Source of the DNA: Chitinophagaceae bacterium
GTDB lineage: Bacteria > Bacteroidota > Bacteroidia > Chitinophagales > UBA10324
Length of the DNA: 64,000 nt
Assembly (NCBI GenBank): GCA_947469485.1
Contig: CANIPU010000006.1
Span: 1 to 64,000 of the forward strand
Direction: 5' to 3'
Made by a program: the position numbers and the translations under genes. The notes below the pieces were generated by a model, which did not search any database, had not been told where the DNA came from, and saw only the letters and a program-made list of their open reading frames with translations. Below are positions 51,861 through 60,751 of the stretch, in pieces; positions within the stretch are counted from its first letter, which is position 1; each line of letters begins with the position of its first letter.

Positions 51861-54263
51861 ATGAACAGAACTATAAAAAATATCGCCATTTTAGGAAGTG
51901 GAGTTATGGGAAGTAGAATCGCTTGTCACTTTGCAAATATTGGAGTGCAGGTATTGTTGATGGATATTGTTCCGAAGGAACTCACACCCGAAGAGATAGC
52001 AAAAAAATTAACGCTCGAACATCCCGCAGTAAAAAACAGAATTGTAAATGCCGCTTTACAATCAACTCTGAAAAGCAATCCTTCTCCCATTTTCAAAAAA
52101 GAATTCGCCTCTCGCATCCGCACCGGAAATTTCACCGACAACATGAAAGAAATTTCTTCCTTCGATTGGGTGATGGAAGTAGTGGTCGAAAACCTCGACA
52201 TCAAGAAAAAGATTTTCGAAGAAGTTGAAAAATACCGCAAGCCCGGAACACTAATCACTTCCAACACTTCATCAATTCCTATTCACCTGATGAGCGAAGG
52301 GCGAAGCGATGATTTCAAAAAACATTTCTGCGGCACACACTTCTTCAATCCGCCACGCTATCTGCGATTACTCGAAATCATTCCCACTCCGGATACTGAT
52401 AAAAGTGTAATTGATTTCTTAATGAACTATGGCGATTTGTTTCTCGGCAAACAAACCGTTTTGTGTAAAGACACACCCGCATTCATTGCAAATCGGGTAG
52501 GAGTATTTGCCATCATGCGTATTTTTCAATTGATGCAGGAACTTGATTTAAATGTCGATCAGATTGATTCACTTACAGGCCCAATCATTGGTCGCCCTAA
52601 ATCAGCCACCTTCCGCACAAGCGATGTTGTAGGTTTAGATACACTCGTAAAAGTTGCGCGCTTTGTTCATGATTCATGCCCTGATGATGAGGCTCGTGCA
52701 GCATTTGCCATTCCCGATTACCTCGAACAAATGGTGAAGAACAATTGGCTCGGCGATAAAACCGGACAAGGTTTTTACAAAAAGACAAAAGATGCAAATG
52801 GTAAAACCGAAATTCTTACACTCAATTTAAAAACGCTCGAGTACCAGCCGAAAACAAAAACAAAATATTCAACCATTGATGCCGCACGCGCTACTGATGA
52901 TTTAAAAGAACGCTTGCGCATTGTTATGAAGGGCAACGATAAAGCTGCAGAGTTTTATCGCAAATTGTTTTATTCCCTCTTCGCTTATGTGAGTAATCGG
53001 ATTCCTGAAATTGCCGATGAAATTTTTCGTGTCGACGATGCACTCTGTGCCGGCTTCGGTTGGGACATCGGACCATTTGCTACCTGGGATGCAGTCGGTT
53101 TAACTGATAGTGTGGCGGCAATGCAAAAAGAAAATTTCAAAGTAGCCGGCTGGGTAACTGAACTGGTTAATAGCGGTGAAAAATCTTTTTTCAAAATCAG
53201 CAATGGCAGAAAGCTCTGCTACGATATTCAAACAAAAACATTCAAACCAATTCCCGGTACCGAAGCATTTATCATTCTCGAAAACTATTCTGATAAAATT
53301 GTTTGGAAAAACTCTGGAACACGCTTGCTCGACATCGGCGACGGAGTTCTCAACCTCGAGTTCCGCACCAAAATGAACAGTATTGGCAGCGAAGTGCTCG
53401 AAGCCGTGCACAAGAGTATTGACATTGCCGAAAAAGATTTCCGCGGACTCGTTATCGGAAACGACGGAGCCAACTTCAGCGCCGGCGCCAACCTCGCCAT
53501 GATGCTCATGCTCGCCATCGACCAGGAATACGACGAGCTCGAATTTGCCGCGCGCATATTTCAAAACACCAGCATGCGCATCCGCTATTCAGGCATACCA
53601 GTAGTTGTCGCTCCACACCACCTCACACTCGGTGGCGGATGCGAGTTCACGCTCCATGCCGATACAGTAGTTGCCGGCGCCGAAACTTATATCGGGCTTG
53701 TAGAATTCGGAATCGGAATCATTCCCGCAGGCGGCGGCAGCAAAGAGATGACCCTGCGCGCCAGCGATGCCTATGCCGAAGGCGAAATCGAATTTCCCGA
53801 ATTACAAAAACGCTACATGAGCATTGCCACCGCCAAGGTCGCCACCTCGGCAGCCGAAGCATTTGATATGGATATATTAAAACACGGTCGCGACCATATC
53901 GTGCTCAATCAAAGCCGCCTCATCGCCGAAGCAAAAAATGCCGTGCTTGCCCTCAGCCATGCCGGCTACACCATGCCCGCGCAGCGCACCAACATCACAG
54001 TGCTCGGTCGCTCGGGGCTCGGCGCATTTTACACCGGCATCAATGCCATGCTCACCGGCGGTTACATCAGCGCCCACGACAAACTCGTATCCGAAAAACT
54101 CGCCTTCGTCATGTGCGGCGGCGATTTAACTTCTCCGCAACAAGTAAGCGAACAATATTTACTTGACCTCGAGCGCGAAGCATTCCTCTCCCTCGTCACC
54201 ACAAAAAAAACAATGGAGCGAATCAAGTTCACCCTCGAAACAGGGAAGCCGTTGAGGAATTAA
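51861..54263 (+). CDS. 3-hydroxyacyl-CoA dehydrogenase / enoyl-CoA hydratase fusion (FadN-like), 800 aa
   Basis: Performs two steps of beta-oxidation. Residues about 5-200 are the NAD-binding dehydrogenase domain (IAILGSGVMGSRIACHFANI), followed by two C-terminal 3HCDH domains (about 205-420) with HFFNPPRYLRLLEIIP near 165. From about 490 on is the crotonase-type hydratase: GLVIGNDGANFSAGANLAMM, LGGGCEFTLHADTVV and GLVEFGIGIIPAGGGSKEM. Dehydrogenase first and hydratase second is the FadN order, opposite to FadB. The base composition changes inside the gene: the last third is strongly GC-rich (65 percent in the 60 bases from 53461, counted by hand), the start is AT-rich like the neighbours. 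Confidence 0.93.
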   Translation: MNRTIKNIAILGSGVMGSRIACHFANIGVQVLLMDIVPKELTPEEIAKKLTLEHPAVKNRIVNAALQSTLKSNPSPIFKKEFASRIRTGNFTDNMKEISSFDWVMEVVVENLDIKKKIFEEVEKYRKPGTLITSNTSSIPIHLMSEGRSDDFKKHFCGTHFFNPPRYLRLLEIIPTPDTDKSVIDFLMNYGDLFLGKQTVLCKDTPAFIANRVGVFAIMRIFQLMQELDLNVDQIDSLTGPIIGRPKSATFRTSDVVGLDTLVKVARFVHDSCPDDEARAAFAIPDYLEQMVKNNWLGDKTGQGFYKKTKDANGKTEILTLNLKTLEYQPKTKTKYSTIDAARATDDLKERLRIVMKGNDKAAEFYRKLFYSLFAYVSNRIPEIADEIFRVDDALCAGFGWDIGPFATWDAVGLTDSVAAMQKENFKVAGWVTELVNSGEKSFFKISNGRKLCYDIQTKTFKPIPGTEAFIILENYSDKIVWKNSGTRLLDIGDGVLNLEFRTKMNSIGSEVLEAVHKSIDIAEKDFRGLVIGNDGANFSAGANLAMMLMLAIDQEYDELEFAARIFQNTSMRIRYSGIPVVVAPHHLTLGGGCEFTLHADTVVAGAETYIGLVEFGIGIIPAGGGSKEMTLRASDAYAEGEIEFPELQKRYMSIATAKVATSAAEAFDMDILKHGRDHIVLNQSRLIAEAKNAVLALSHAGYTMPAQRTNITVLGRSGLGAFYTGINAMLTGGYISAHDKLVSEKLAFVMCGGDLTSPQQVSEQYLLDLEREAFLSLVTTKKTMERIKFTLETGKPLRN

Positions 54264-54305
54264 GTTTGATGATGAATTCGTTTATCTTACCAATATAAAT
54301 TTTTT

Positions 54306-55847
54306 ATGAAGAAAATATTTACCTCTCTTCTTCTTATTTTCTCTCTCTCGTTTTGTAAAGCGCAGTGGGTAACTATACCTGATGCGAATTTTGTTTCGTG
54401 GCTTAATGCTAACGGTTATTCTTCTTGCATGAATGGGAATTTGATGGATACTACATGTGCTCAGATTGTGAATGCAACTTCAGTTGACTGTAGTGGTTAT
54501 GGTATTCAAAGTATAAATGGAATTCAATATTTTAATTCATTGATTTATTTAATTTGTCCTGATAATGATATCTCTTATTTGCCTTATTTATCAAACAACT
54601 TAAGTTATTTAAATTGTTCGAATAACTCAATATCAAGTTTATCTCCACTTCCTAATACGATGACCTTTCTGGATTGCTCAATTAATATTATAAGTGGTAG
54701 CCTACAATCGTTTAGTAATACTCTTCAGTATCTTGATTGCTCAAATAATTTATTCACAAGTTTACCGAATCTTTCAAATTCATTAATTACATTTAATTGT
54801 TGCGTTAATCAATTAGATAATTTGCCACTGTTGCCTAATTCTTTAACCAATCTTGAATGTTGTTACAATCAATTGACAAGTTTGCCTCTTCTCCCAAATT
54901 CTCTACAATCCTTAAATTGTTCTTATAATCAAATTTCAAGTTTACCAATTCTTCCAGTTTCATTAGAGAGCTTAGATTGTAGTGGGAATCAATTAACGAA
55001 TTTACCTCTGCTACCATCATCAGTATACTCACTCGCTTGTAGTTCTAATCTTATTACTGTTTTACCAACTTTATCGGATTCGATGACTAGTTTAAATTGC
55101 AATAACAATTTAATTGAATCAATCCAAAATTTTCCTGATTCATTATACTATCTTGATTGCTCAAATAATTCTTTAGATAGCCTTCCTTTATTTAAAGGTA
55201 ATATACAATACATTGCTTGCGGTGAAAACCAATTAACAATATTGCCTCCGCTTCCAACAAAACTACATCAACTTTATTGTGAGAATAATTTCTTAGATTC
55301 CTTACCAATTATTCCTTCTATTTTGACTTATTTGGATTGTAGTTGGAATGGATTAAGTAGTTTGCCACCATTACCACAGTATGATCTTTGGTTATTAAAA
55401 GTGAATAATAATCCGCAATTAAATTGTTTTCCGCATCTTGAACATTTTGATGGCACTTGGTCTTTGTTTGATATTTCGAATACGGGTATAACATGTTTCC
55501 CCAATACAATACAACATTCAGGGGCAATTCCAGCTATTGATACTTTTCCTATTTGTAATATTGATTCTTGTAATTATTTTGATAATGTTGAGCTTCTGAG
55601 CAATCAGTCTATTTCCATTTATCCCAACCCCGCCACCGATAAACTAACCCTCGAAATACCAAGCGCAATTTCTCTCCATCAAATTGAAATTACTGATGCT
55701 CTTGGTAGAGTAGTTCAAAGTATTAAGTGGAAAGTTCAAAGCCATATCACAACAATTTCTGTTTCTGATTTCCCTTCCGGAGTTTATTTTATAAAAGTTC
55801 AACTTCAAGATGGCAGTGCAACAATCAGGAAATTTGTGAAGGAATGA
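54306..55847 (+). CDS. Secreted cysteine-ladder leucine-rich-repeat protein with T9SS domain, 513 aa
   Basis: Signal peptide (IFTSLLLIFSLSFCKA), an N-terminal cap, then about 14 repeats of 20-22 residues (about 75-365) of the pattern LPxLPxSLxxLxCSxNxLxx, for example LPLLPNSLTNLECCYNQLTS. Each carries a Cys at the same position, so the Cys would line up inside the solenoid. The C-terminal domain (about 430-513) begins ISIYPNPATDKLTLEI and ends TIRKFVKE, the T9SS type A signal. The Pro-rich LPxLPxSL form resembles bacterial NEL/YopM-like LRRs. Cell surface or secreted; ligand unknown. Confidence 0.88.
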   Translation: MKKIFTSLLLIFSLSFCKAQWVTIPDANFVSWLNANGYSSCMNGNLMDTTCAQIVNATSVDCSGYGIQSINGIQYFNSLIYLICPDNDISYLPYLSNNLSYLNCSNNSISSLSPLPNTMTFLDCSINIISGSLQSFSNTLQYLDCSNNLFTSLPNLSNSLITFNCCVNQLDNLPLLPNSLTNLECCYNQLTSLPLLPNSLQSLNCSYNQISSLPILPVSLESLDCSGNQLTNLPLLPSSVYSLACSSNLITVLPTLSDSMTSLNCNNNLIESIQNFPDSLYYLDCSNNSLDSLPLFKGNIQYIACGENQLTILPPLPTKLHQLYCENNFLDSLPIIPSILTYLDCSWNGLSSLPPLPQYDLWLLKVNNNPQLNCFPHLEHFDGTWSLFDISNTGITCFPNTIQHSGAIPAIDTFPICNIDSCNYFDNVELLSNQSISIYPNPATDKLTLEIPSAISLHQIEITDALGRVVQSIKWKVQSHITTISVSDFPSGVYFIKVQLQDGSATIRKFVKE

Positions 55848-55984
55848 TTAACAAATCTCATTTAGAATCAAATCGGCGATTCTTAGTGATTTTTAATTTA
55901 ATGAAAACCTGAAAGAAATTATTAATCATTTCTTTTCCATTAATCTTTGATTGTTATTTTTACAGCGAAAAGAAATTTAAACAA

Positions 55985-56077
55985 ATGAAAAAAGCACTTT
56001 GGGTTTTTGCAGCCATACTTGGTTTCGTCATTATAATGACCATCACTTTTCAACAACTTGACTACAACGGTAGCTAG
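55985..56077 (+). CDS. Possible 30-residue membrane peptide
   Basis: ATG 55985 opens MKKALWVFAAILGFVIIM followed by TITFQQLDYNGS and TAG. A basic start and one membrane helix fit either a small membrane protein or a very short signal peptide. It lies 39 bases before the S51 peptidase gene in the same direction. It is too short for other evidence. Confidence 0.4.
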   Translation: MKKALWVFAAILGFVIIMTITFQQLDYNGS

Positions 56078-56115
56078 TTAAATATTCATTTATCCGTATT
56101 AATTCTGATCATTTT

Positions 56116-56850
56116 GTGCGCACAATCGTTGCCATTGGCGGTGGCAGTATTTTCGAAGGCGCCACCCGAACAATTGATGAACATATTGTAAAATTAACCG
56201 GGAAGAAAAACCCCCGTGTTTTATTCATTCCTACTGCATCAGGCGATGATCCTTTGTATTGGGAAAATTTTCAAAAGATTTATGGAGATAAATTAGGTTG
56301 CAGACCTGAAGTTTTATTTCTGCTGAATCGGAAAGTTTCGAAAAAAGAAATTCACGACAAAATTGAAAGAGCCGACATTATTTATGTAGGCGGTGGAAAT
56401 ACATTAAAGATGATGCGCCGCTGGCGTTTATTAGGCGTAGATATTTTACTGAAAAAGGCATGGAATAATGGAACCATTATGGCCGGAACAAGTGCCGGAG
56501 CAATCTGTTGGTTTCAATTCGGGCATAGCGATTCAATGGCCTACTATCACCCTGAAAAATGGGAGCACATACGGGTAAAAGGTTTAGGTTTAATTAACAC
56601 CATTTATTGTCCGCATTTCCTTAAAGAAAAAAGGGATGCGCATTTCAGAAAAATGATTTCAAAGAAAGGAGGCGTTGGAATTGCTTGCGATGATTGTTCT
56701 GCAATTGAAATCAGAAATACTGATTCATATAAAATATTGAGTAGTAAGAAAGGAGCAAATTCATTCAGAATTTATAAAAAAAATGGAAAAATTGTTCAGG
56801 AAATAATTGAAATATCAAAGGAGTTTAAACCAATATCAGAGATTATTTAA
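56116..56850 (+). CDS. Peptidase S51 family (cyanophycinase / peptidase E-like), 244 aa
   Basis: Serine peptidase with the class I glutamine-amidotransferase-like fold. Seen: RTIVAIGGGSIF at the start, VLFIPTASGDDP, IYVGGGNTLKMMRR (oxyanion loop), the nucleophile Ser in GTSAGAICWF and His in YCPHFLKEKRD. Family members cleave cyanophycin or dipeptides with N-terminal Asp; which one this is cannot be told. The start is GTG at 56116: no in-frame ATG precedes it and the conserved strand begins right there. A terminator follows between this and the convergent gene. Confidence 0.88.
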   Translation: MRTIVAIGGGSIFEGATRTIDEHIVKLTGKKNPRVLFIPTASGDDPLYWENFQKIYGDKLGCRPEVLFLLNRKVSKKEIHDKIERADIIYVGGGNTLKMMRRWRLLGVDILLKKAWNNGTIMAGTSAGAICWFQFGHSDSMAYYHPEKWEHIRVKGLGLINTIYCPHFLKEKRDAHFRKMISKKGGVGIACDDCSAIEIRNTDSYKILSSKKGANSFRIYKKNGKIVQEIIEISKEFKPISEII

Positions 56851-56861
56851 GCGTAAAAACA

Positions 56862-56891
56862 AAAACGGCCCGGAAATATCCGAGCCGTTTT
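56862..56891. terminator. Bidirectional terminator
   Basis: AAAACGGC (56862-56869) pairs with GCCGTTTT (56884-56891), and inner CGGA with TCCG, around an AATA loop. It lies between convergent genes ending at 56850 and 56912. Confidence 0.8.
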
Positions 56892-56911
56892 GTTAAAATT
56901 AATTTCAACTC

Positions 56912-57466
56912 TTACCACTCATCTTTTTTAACCTTTACACTTGGTTGTTCCAATCTCGATTTTAGTGAATTGGCAATATTCGTCAGGTTTTCATCAACAG
57001 AAGTTAATGTGGCAAAATGATCTTCAGCAGCGGGGTCATTTTCATCAAAATACTTTTCAACCGGAATACTGGTAGCACTTTGAATTAAAACCTTTGTGAT
57101 TTCATATTTATACCGGCCTTCCTTGAATTGAACAGTTAAATTATATAGAATTCTTTCACCGGTTTGTTGCGTTCCGTTTTTCAAGGTCTTTTTTGCATCA
57201 AATTTTCCTTTACAAACAATTTTCATATTTACTGAATCCTGAACCTGTAAAACAGAACTCGGAATCGGATAAAATTCCTTTACCCACATAATGGTTCGAG
57301 CATACATTTCTTTCTGGCTGATTCCTGTAGCATCCACCACGCCGGAATAACTTACCATATTAGTTTCGGCATCTAATGGTAAAACAGGAGCAACAGGCTT
57401 GTTTTTTTGAGCAAAAACAAATGATGGAAGAACAAACAGCAGAGCAATGAGGTTGATTTTTTTCAT
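56912..57466 (-). CDS. Secreted DUF4468-like protein, 184 aa
   Basis: Signal peptide (LIALLFVLPSFVFAQ). The core LDAETNMVSYSGVVDATGISQ, KEMYARTIMWVKEFY, then two strands ending YNLTVQFKEGRYKYEI, is the TBP-like fold of DUF4468, a Bacteroidota periplasmic domain of unknown function. The final 35 residues are a helix. Transcribed towards the peptidase gene; divergent from gyrB, with 203 bases between the two starts. Confidence 0.8.
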   Translation of the reverse strand: MKKINLIALLFVLPSFVFAQKNKPVAPVLPLDAETNMVSYSGVVDATGISQKEMYARTIMWVKEFYPIPSSVLQVQDSVNMKIVCKGKFDAKKTLKNGTQQTGERILYNLTVQFKEGRYKYEITKVLIQSATSIPVEKYFDENDPAAEDHFATLTSVDENLTNIANSLKSRLEQPSVKVKKDEW

Positions 57467-57624
57467 TATTTTTTTAAATTTTTTTAAGGCTTAGTATTAA
57501 GAATCGTGCCACCAAAAATGTGTTAGGAGTTCCGTTTTTTTTCACCAAACTTTTCAACAATCAAAGTGAATAAATAAACCGTTTTTATTAATGAGTTTAA
57601 TTCGTTTTATCAGCAATGAAAAAC

Positions 57625-57632
57625 TATCTTTG
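57625..57632 (+). promoter_or_regulatory. Promoter -7 element TATCTTTG of gyrB
   Basis: Exact TAnnTTTG match, 37 bases ahead of the gyrB ATG. A TTTTAT at 57605 is the only candidate for the -33 part. Confidence 0.6.
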
Positions 57633-57669
57633 AACACCTTAAAAAAAATCAGTTTTTAACCATAAAATC

Positions 57670-59634
57670 ATGTTAGAAGAGACAATTTTGGAAAAGAAAA
57701 AATCACAAGAATATACAGCAGAGAACATTCAGGTTCTTGAAGGATTAGAGGCAGTTCGTATGCGCCCTGCCATGTACATTGGCGATATTGGTTTTCGCGG
57801 GTTGCATCACTTAGTTTATGAGGTAGTTGACAATTCCATTGACGAAGCGTTGGCAGGATATTGCAAAAATATTTTCGTCACAATAAATGAAGACAATTCA
57901 ATTACTGTTTTGGATGATGGTCGTGGAATTCCAACCGGACACCATAAAAAAGAAAATAAAAGTGCCCTTGAAGTAGTAATGACTGTTCTTCATGCGGGCG
58001 GAAAATTTGATAAAGACACTTATAAAGTTTCAGGAGGATTGCATGGTGTTGGTGTGAGTTGTGTGAATGCACTTTCATCGCATCTGACTGTTCGTGTTTT
58101 TCGTGATGGAAAAGAATGGATGCAGGAATATGAAATAGGTAAGCCATTGTATCCGGTAAAAGTTGTTGGCGATGCTGATAAAACAGGAACCGAAGTAACT
58201 TTTGTACCTGATGGTTCTATATTCAAAATTCTGGAATACAAGTACGACACTATTGCAACCCGTATGCGCGAGTTGTCGTTTCTGAATCGTGGAATTGCAA
58301 TTACTCTTTCTGATAAAAGAAATATTGATGAGAACGGAACTGTTTTCAGCGAGCGTTTCTATTCTGAATTGGGGTTGAAAGAATTTGTAAAATATCTGGA
58401 CGGTACTCGTGAAGCCATGAACGCTGAGCCGATTTACATGGAAGGCACAAAGGACAATGTGATTGTGGAAGTCGCGATGCAATACAACACCGGATATACT
58501 GAGAATGTGTTTTCGTATGTAAACAACATCAACACCATTGAAGGCGGAACTCATATTGCTGGTTTTCGTCGTGCCATTACCCGCGTGTTTAAATCGTATG
58601 CCGATAAGAATAAATTATTAGAGAAATTAAATTTCGAAGTAACCGGCGATGATTTTCGTGAAGGTTTAACCGCTGTTGTTTCTGCTAAAGTTCCTGAACC
58701 ACAATTTGAAGGTCAAACAAAATCAAAACTTGGTAACTCCGAAGTAACAGGTATAGTTGATTCTGTTGTCAGCGATTTTCTCACTCACTTTCTCGAAGAA
58801 AATCCGAAGGAAGCGAAGATGATGGTGAACAAAGTGATTCTTTCCGCTACCGCGCGAAATGCTGCGCGCAAAGCGAGAGAATTGGTTCAACGCAAAAACG
58901 GAATGGCTGGTAGCGGATTGCCCGGTAAACTTGCCGACTGTTCAAACAACGATGCTTCTCAATGTGAAATTTATTTAGTCGAAGGAGATTCGGCGGGCGG
59001 TACTGCTAAGCAAGGCCGCAACCGTGCGTTCCAGGCGATACTTCCGTTGCGCGGAAAAATTCTGAATGTGGAAAAAGCGATGGAGCACAAGATTTACGAT
59101 AACGAGGAAATAAAAAATATTTTCACGGCCCTTGGTGTGAGCATAGGAACTAAGGAAGATGACAAAGCATTGAACATTGATAAGCTGCGCTACCATAAAA
59201 TTATTATCATGACGGATGCCGATGTGGATGGTAGCCACATCACTACTTTGATTCTTACTTTCTTTTTCCGCTACATGAAATTATTGATTGAGCGCGGACA
59301 TATTTATATCGCTTCACCGCCACTTTACTTGGTGAAGAAAGGAAAGGAACAAGAATATTGCTGGAATGATGATGACCGCAAAGCCGCCGTTGCCCGAATT
59401 GGAGGAGGAAAAGATGATTCAGTTGGCATTCAGCGATACAAGGGTCTTGGAGAAATGAACGCAGAACAATTATGGTCAACCACTATGAACCCGGAAACAC
59501 GCACATTGAAACAGGTTTCTATTGAAAGCGCTGCTGAGTCTGACCATATATTCTCAATGCTGATGGGCGATGATGTGCCACCACGCAGAGAATTTATTGA
59601 GAAGCATGCGAAATATGCTAAGCTTGATATTTAA
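57670..59634 (+). CDS. gyrB: DNA gyrase subunit B, 654 aa
   Basis: ATPase subunit of DNA gyrase. GHKL ATPase motifs: RMRPAMYIGDIGFRGLHHLV, VDNSIDEALAGYC, VLDDGRGIPTGHHK and SGGLHGVGVSCVNALS. The transducer domain is in the middle, then the TOPRIM domain with YLVEGDSAGGTAKQGRNR, ILPLRGKILNVEKA and IMTDADVDGSHI, and the C-terminal IQRYKGLGEMNAEQLW box. Length 654 matches the short Bacteroidota form. Absence of any parE-specific feature and the usual 644-660 residue length make gyrB the better name. It has its own promoter element at 57625. gyrA is not nearby. Confidence 0.97.
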   Translation: MLEETILEKKKSQEYTAENIQVLEGLEAVRMRPAMYIGDIGFRGLHHLVYEVVDNSIDEALAGYCKNIFVTINEDNSITVLDDGRGIPTGHHKKENKSALEVVMTVLHAGGKFDKDTYKVSGGLHGVGVSCVNALSSHLTVRVFRDGKEWMQEYEIGKPLYPVKVVGDADKTGTEVTFVPDGSIFKILEYKYDTIATRMRELSFLNRGIAITLSDKRNIDENGTVFSERFYSELGLKEFVKYLDGTREAMNAEPIYMEGTKDNVIVEVAMQYNTGYTENVFSYVNNINTIEGGTHIAGFRRAITRVFKSYADKNKLLEKLNFEVTGDDFREGLTAVVSAKVPEPQFEGQTKSKLGNSEVTGIVDSVVSDFLTHFLEENPKEAKMMVNKVILSATARNAARKARELVQRKNGMAGSGLPGKLADCSNNDASQCEIYLVEGDSAGGTAKQGRNRAFQAILPLRGKILNVEKAMEHKIYDNEEIKNIFTALGVSIGTKEDDKALNIDKLRYHKIIIMTDADVDGSHITTLILTFFFRYMKLLIERGHIYIASPPLYLVKKGKEQEYCWNDDDRKAAVARIGGGKDDSVGIQRYKGLGEMNAEQLWSTTMNPETRTLKQVSIESAAESDHIFSMLMGDDVPPRREFIEKHAKYAKLDI

Positions 59635-59658
59635 TTAATTAAAAACTAAAATTTAAAA

Positions 59659-60129
59659 GTGAAAAATTATTTATCGCTGAAGAAGGTATGTATTTTGTTT
59701 TTCATTTTTAATTTTTCATTTCTAATTTCCTTTGCCCAACTTCCTATTGACAATAAGTTGATTCCAACAAATGTGAAAGAGAATTTCGCCAAAAAATTTC
59801 CTGCAGCTGGAGCAGTTGTATGGATTCAGCCGGGCCCCGGATTTTTGGAGACAACTTTTTCGCAGGATAAACATTCTGTTACTGTTATGTATGCAATGGC
59901 TATGGGCGATTGGATTAGTACTGATACTAAACTGAAAGCTGAAGAATTTCCTGCTGCTGCAATTACATACCTCACTTCAAATATTTCAGGAGGAAAAATT
60001 ACCGGCTACTATAAATCAGAAACCAAGAAAGGAATTGAATATTATTCCTTAGAAAAAAACACAGGTAAACTTTTCACTTACTCGTTTGATGCCGATGGAT
60101 ATTTTGTGAGTAAGGTGGAGGAGGAATAA
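59659..60129 (+). CDS. Secreted PepSY-like (DUF2874) protein, 156 aa
   Basis: Signal peptide (LFFIFNFSFLISFAQ) and the same fold as the 36218 protein: VKENFAKKFPAAGAVVWIQP in the first half, then TYLTSNISGGKITGYYKSET and TGKLFTYSFDADGYFVSK. Periplasmic domain of unknown function. The start is GTG at 59659, since the signal peptide begins there and the next in-frame start would remove it. Twenty-four bases after gyrB, so it may be part of the gyrB transcript. Confidence 0.78.
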   Translation: MKNYLSLKKVCILFFIFNFSFLISFAQLPIDNKLIPTNVKENFAKKFPAAGAVVWIQPGPGFLETTFSQDKHSVTVMYAMAMGDWISTDTKLKAEEFPAAAITYLTSNISGGKITGYYKSETKKGIEYYSLEKNTGKLFTYSFDADGYFVSKVEEE

Positions 60130-60168
60130 AAAAATATTTTTACAAGCAAGCTATCAGTTGGTATTAAC

Positions 60169-60651
60169 CTATTGTTTCTTCCCGAAATAATGTTGGTAGG
60201 AACTAAAAGCAAGGCTAGCTCTGTTATGACTATAATAAACACTATCAATTGCCGGAAAATACTGGAGGTATGCAAAATCAATATCATAAACAGATTCTAT
60301 GTCAACATGATAAGAAAAATATTTTGGTTCAGAATCAGAAGGAGCATAGGCTAATCGGTAACCATCACACAGAAGAGTATCATAAAGCCCCCCTTTATAA
60401 ATTGTAAAATTAGTAGTATTGGAATTGTAAATAGGGGGGTCTGGAAGATAATGAGAGTATGTTTGTTTTGTTCCATAGTAATTACCTGTTACGAATAAAG
60501 TATGGTCGACATACAAACAACTTCCATCATCTATTCTCACAAAACTATTAAAGTTAGTGGCTCTGCTATCAGAGCACCCCTTCTTTTCACAAGCCTCCAT
60601 TGAAATTCCTAAAACCAGAATAGCTACTAAATAAAGTTTTATGAATTTCAT
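60169..60651 (-). CDS. Lipoprotein with Cys-rich N-terminal motif, 160 aa
   Basis: Starting at ATG 60651 the lipobox (VLGISMEACEKKG) is well placed; the longer frame from 60711 adds 20 residues that look unrelated. Just after the lipobox comes GCSDSRATNFNSFVRIDDGS then CLY, a form of the GCxDxxAxNYxxxAxxDDGSC motif that repeats in many Bacteroidota surface proteins. The rest is beta-rich with many Tyr and no enzyme motif. It lies convergent with the PepSY gene and divergent from the Kir gene. Confidence 0.72.
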   Translation of the reverse strand: MKFIKLYLVAILVLGISMEACEKKGCSDSRATNFNSFVRIDDGSCLYVDHTLFVTGNYYGTKQTYSHYLPDPPIYNSNTTNFTIYKGGLYDTLLCDGYRLAYAPSDSEPKYFSYHVDIESVYDIDFAYLQYFPAIDSVYYSHNRASLAFSSYQHYFGKKQ

Positions 60652-60751
60652 TTTGAAAATTCTATTTTCTGTGAAAGTAAATGTAGATTTTTTATAGATT
60701 AAGAAGTACATAAAATCTTAAATAATCTTAATTCTAAAATATCTTTACCTC

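Noticed and set aside
53100-53564. Long minus-strand frames inside the fadN-like gene
   Set aside because: High GC removes stops from the opposite strand; the + strand protein has complete family motifs.
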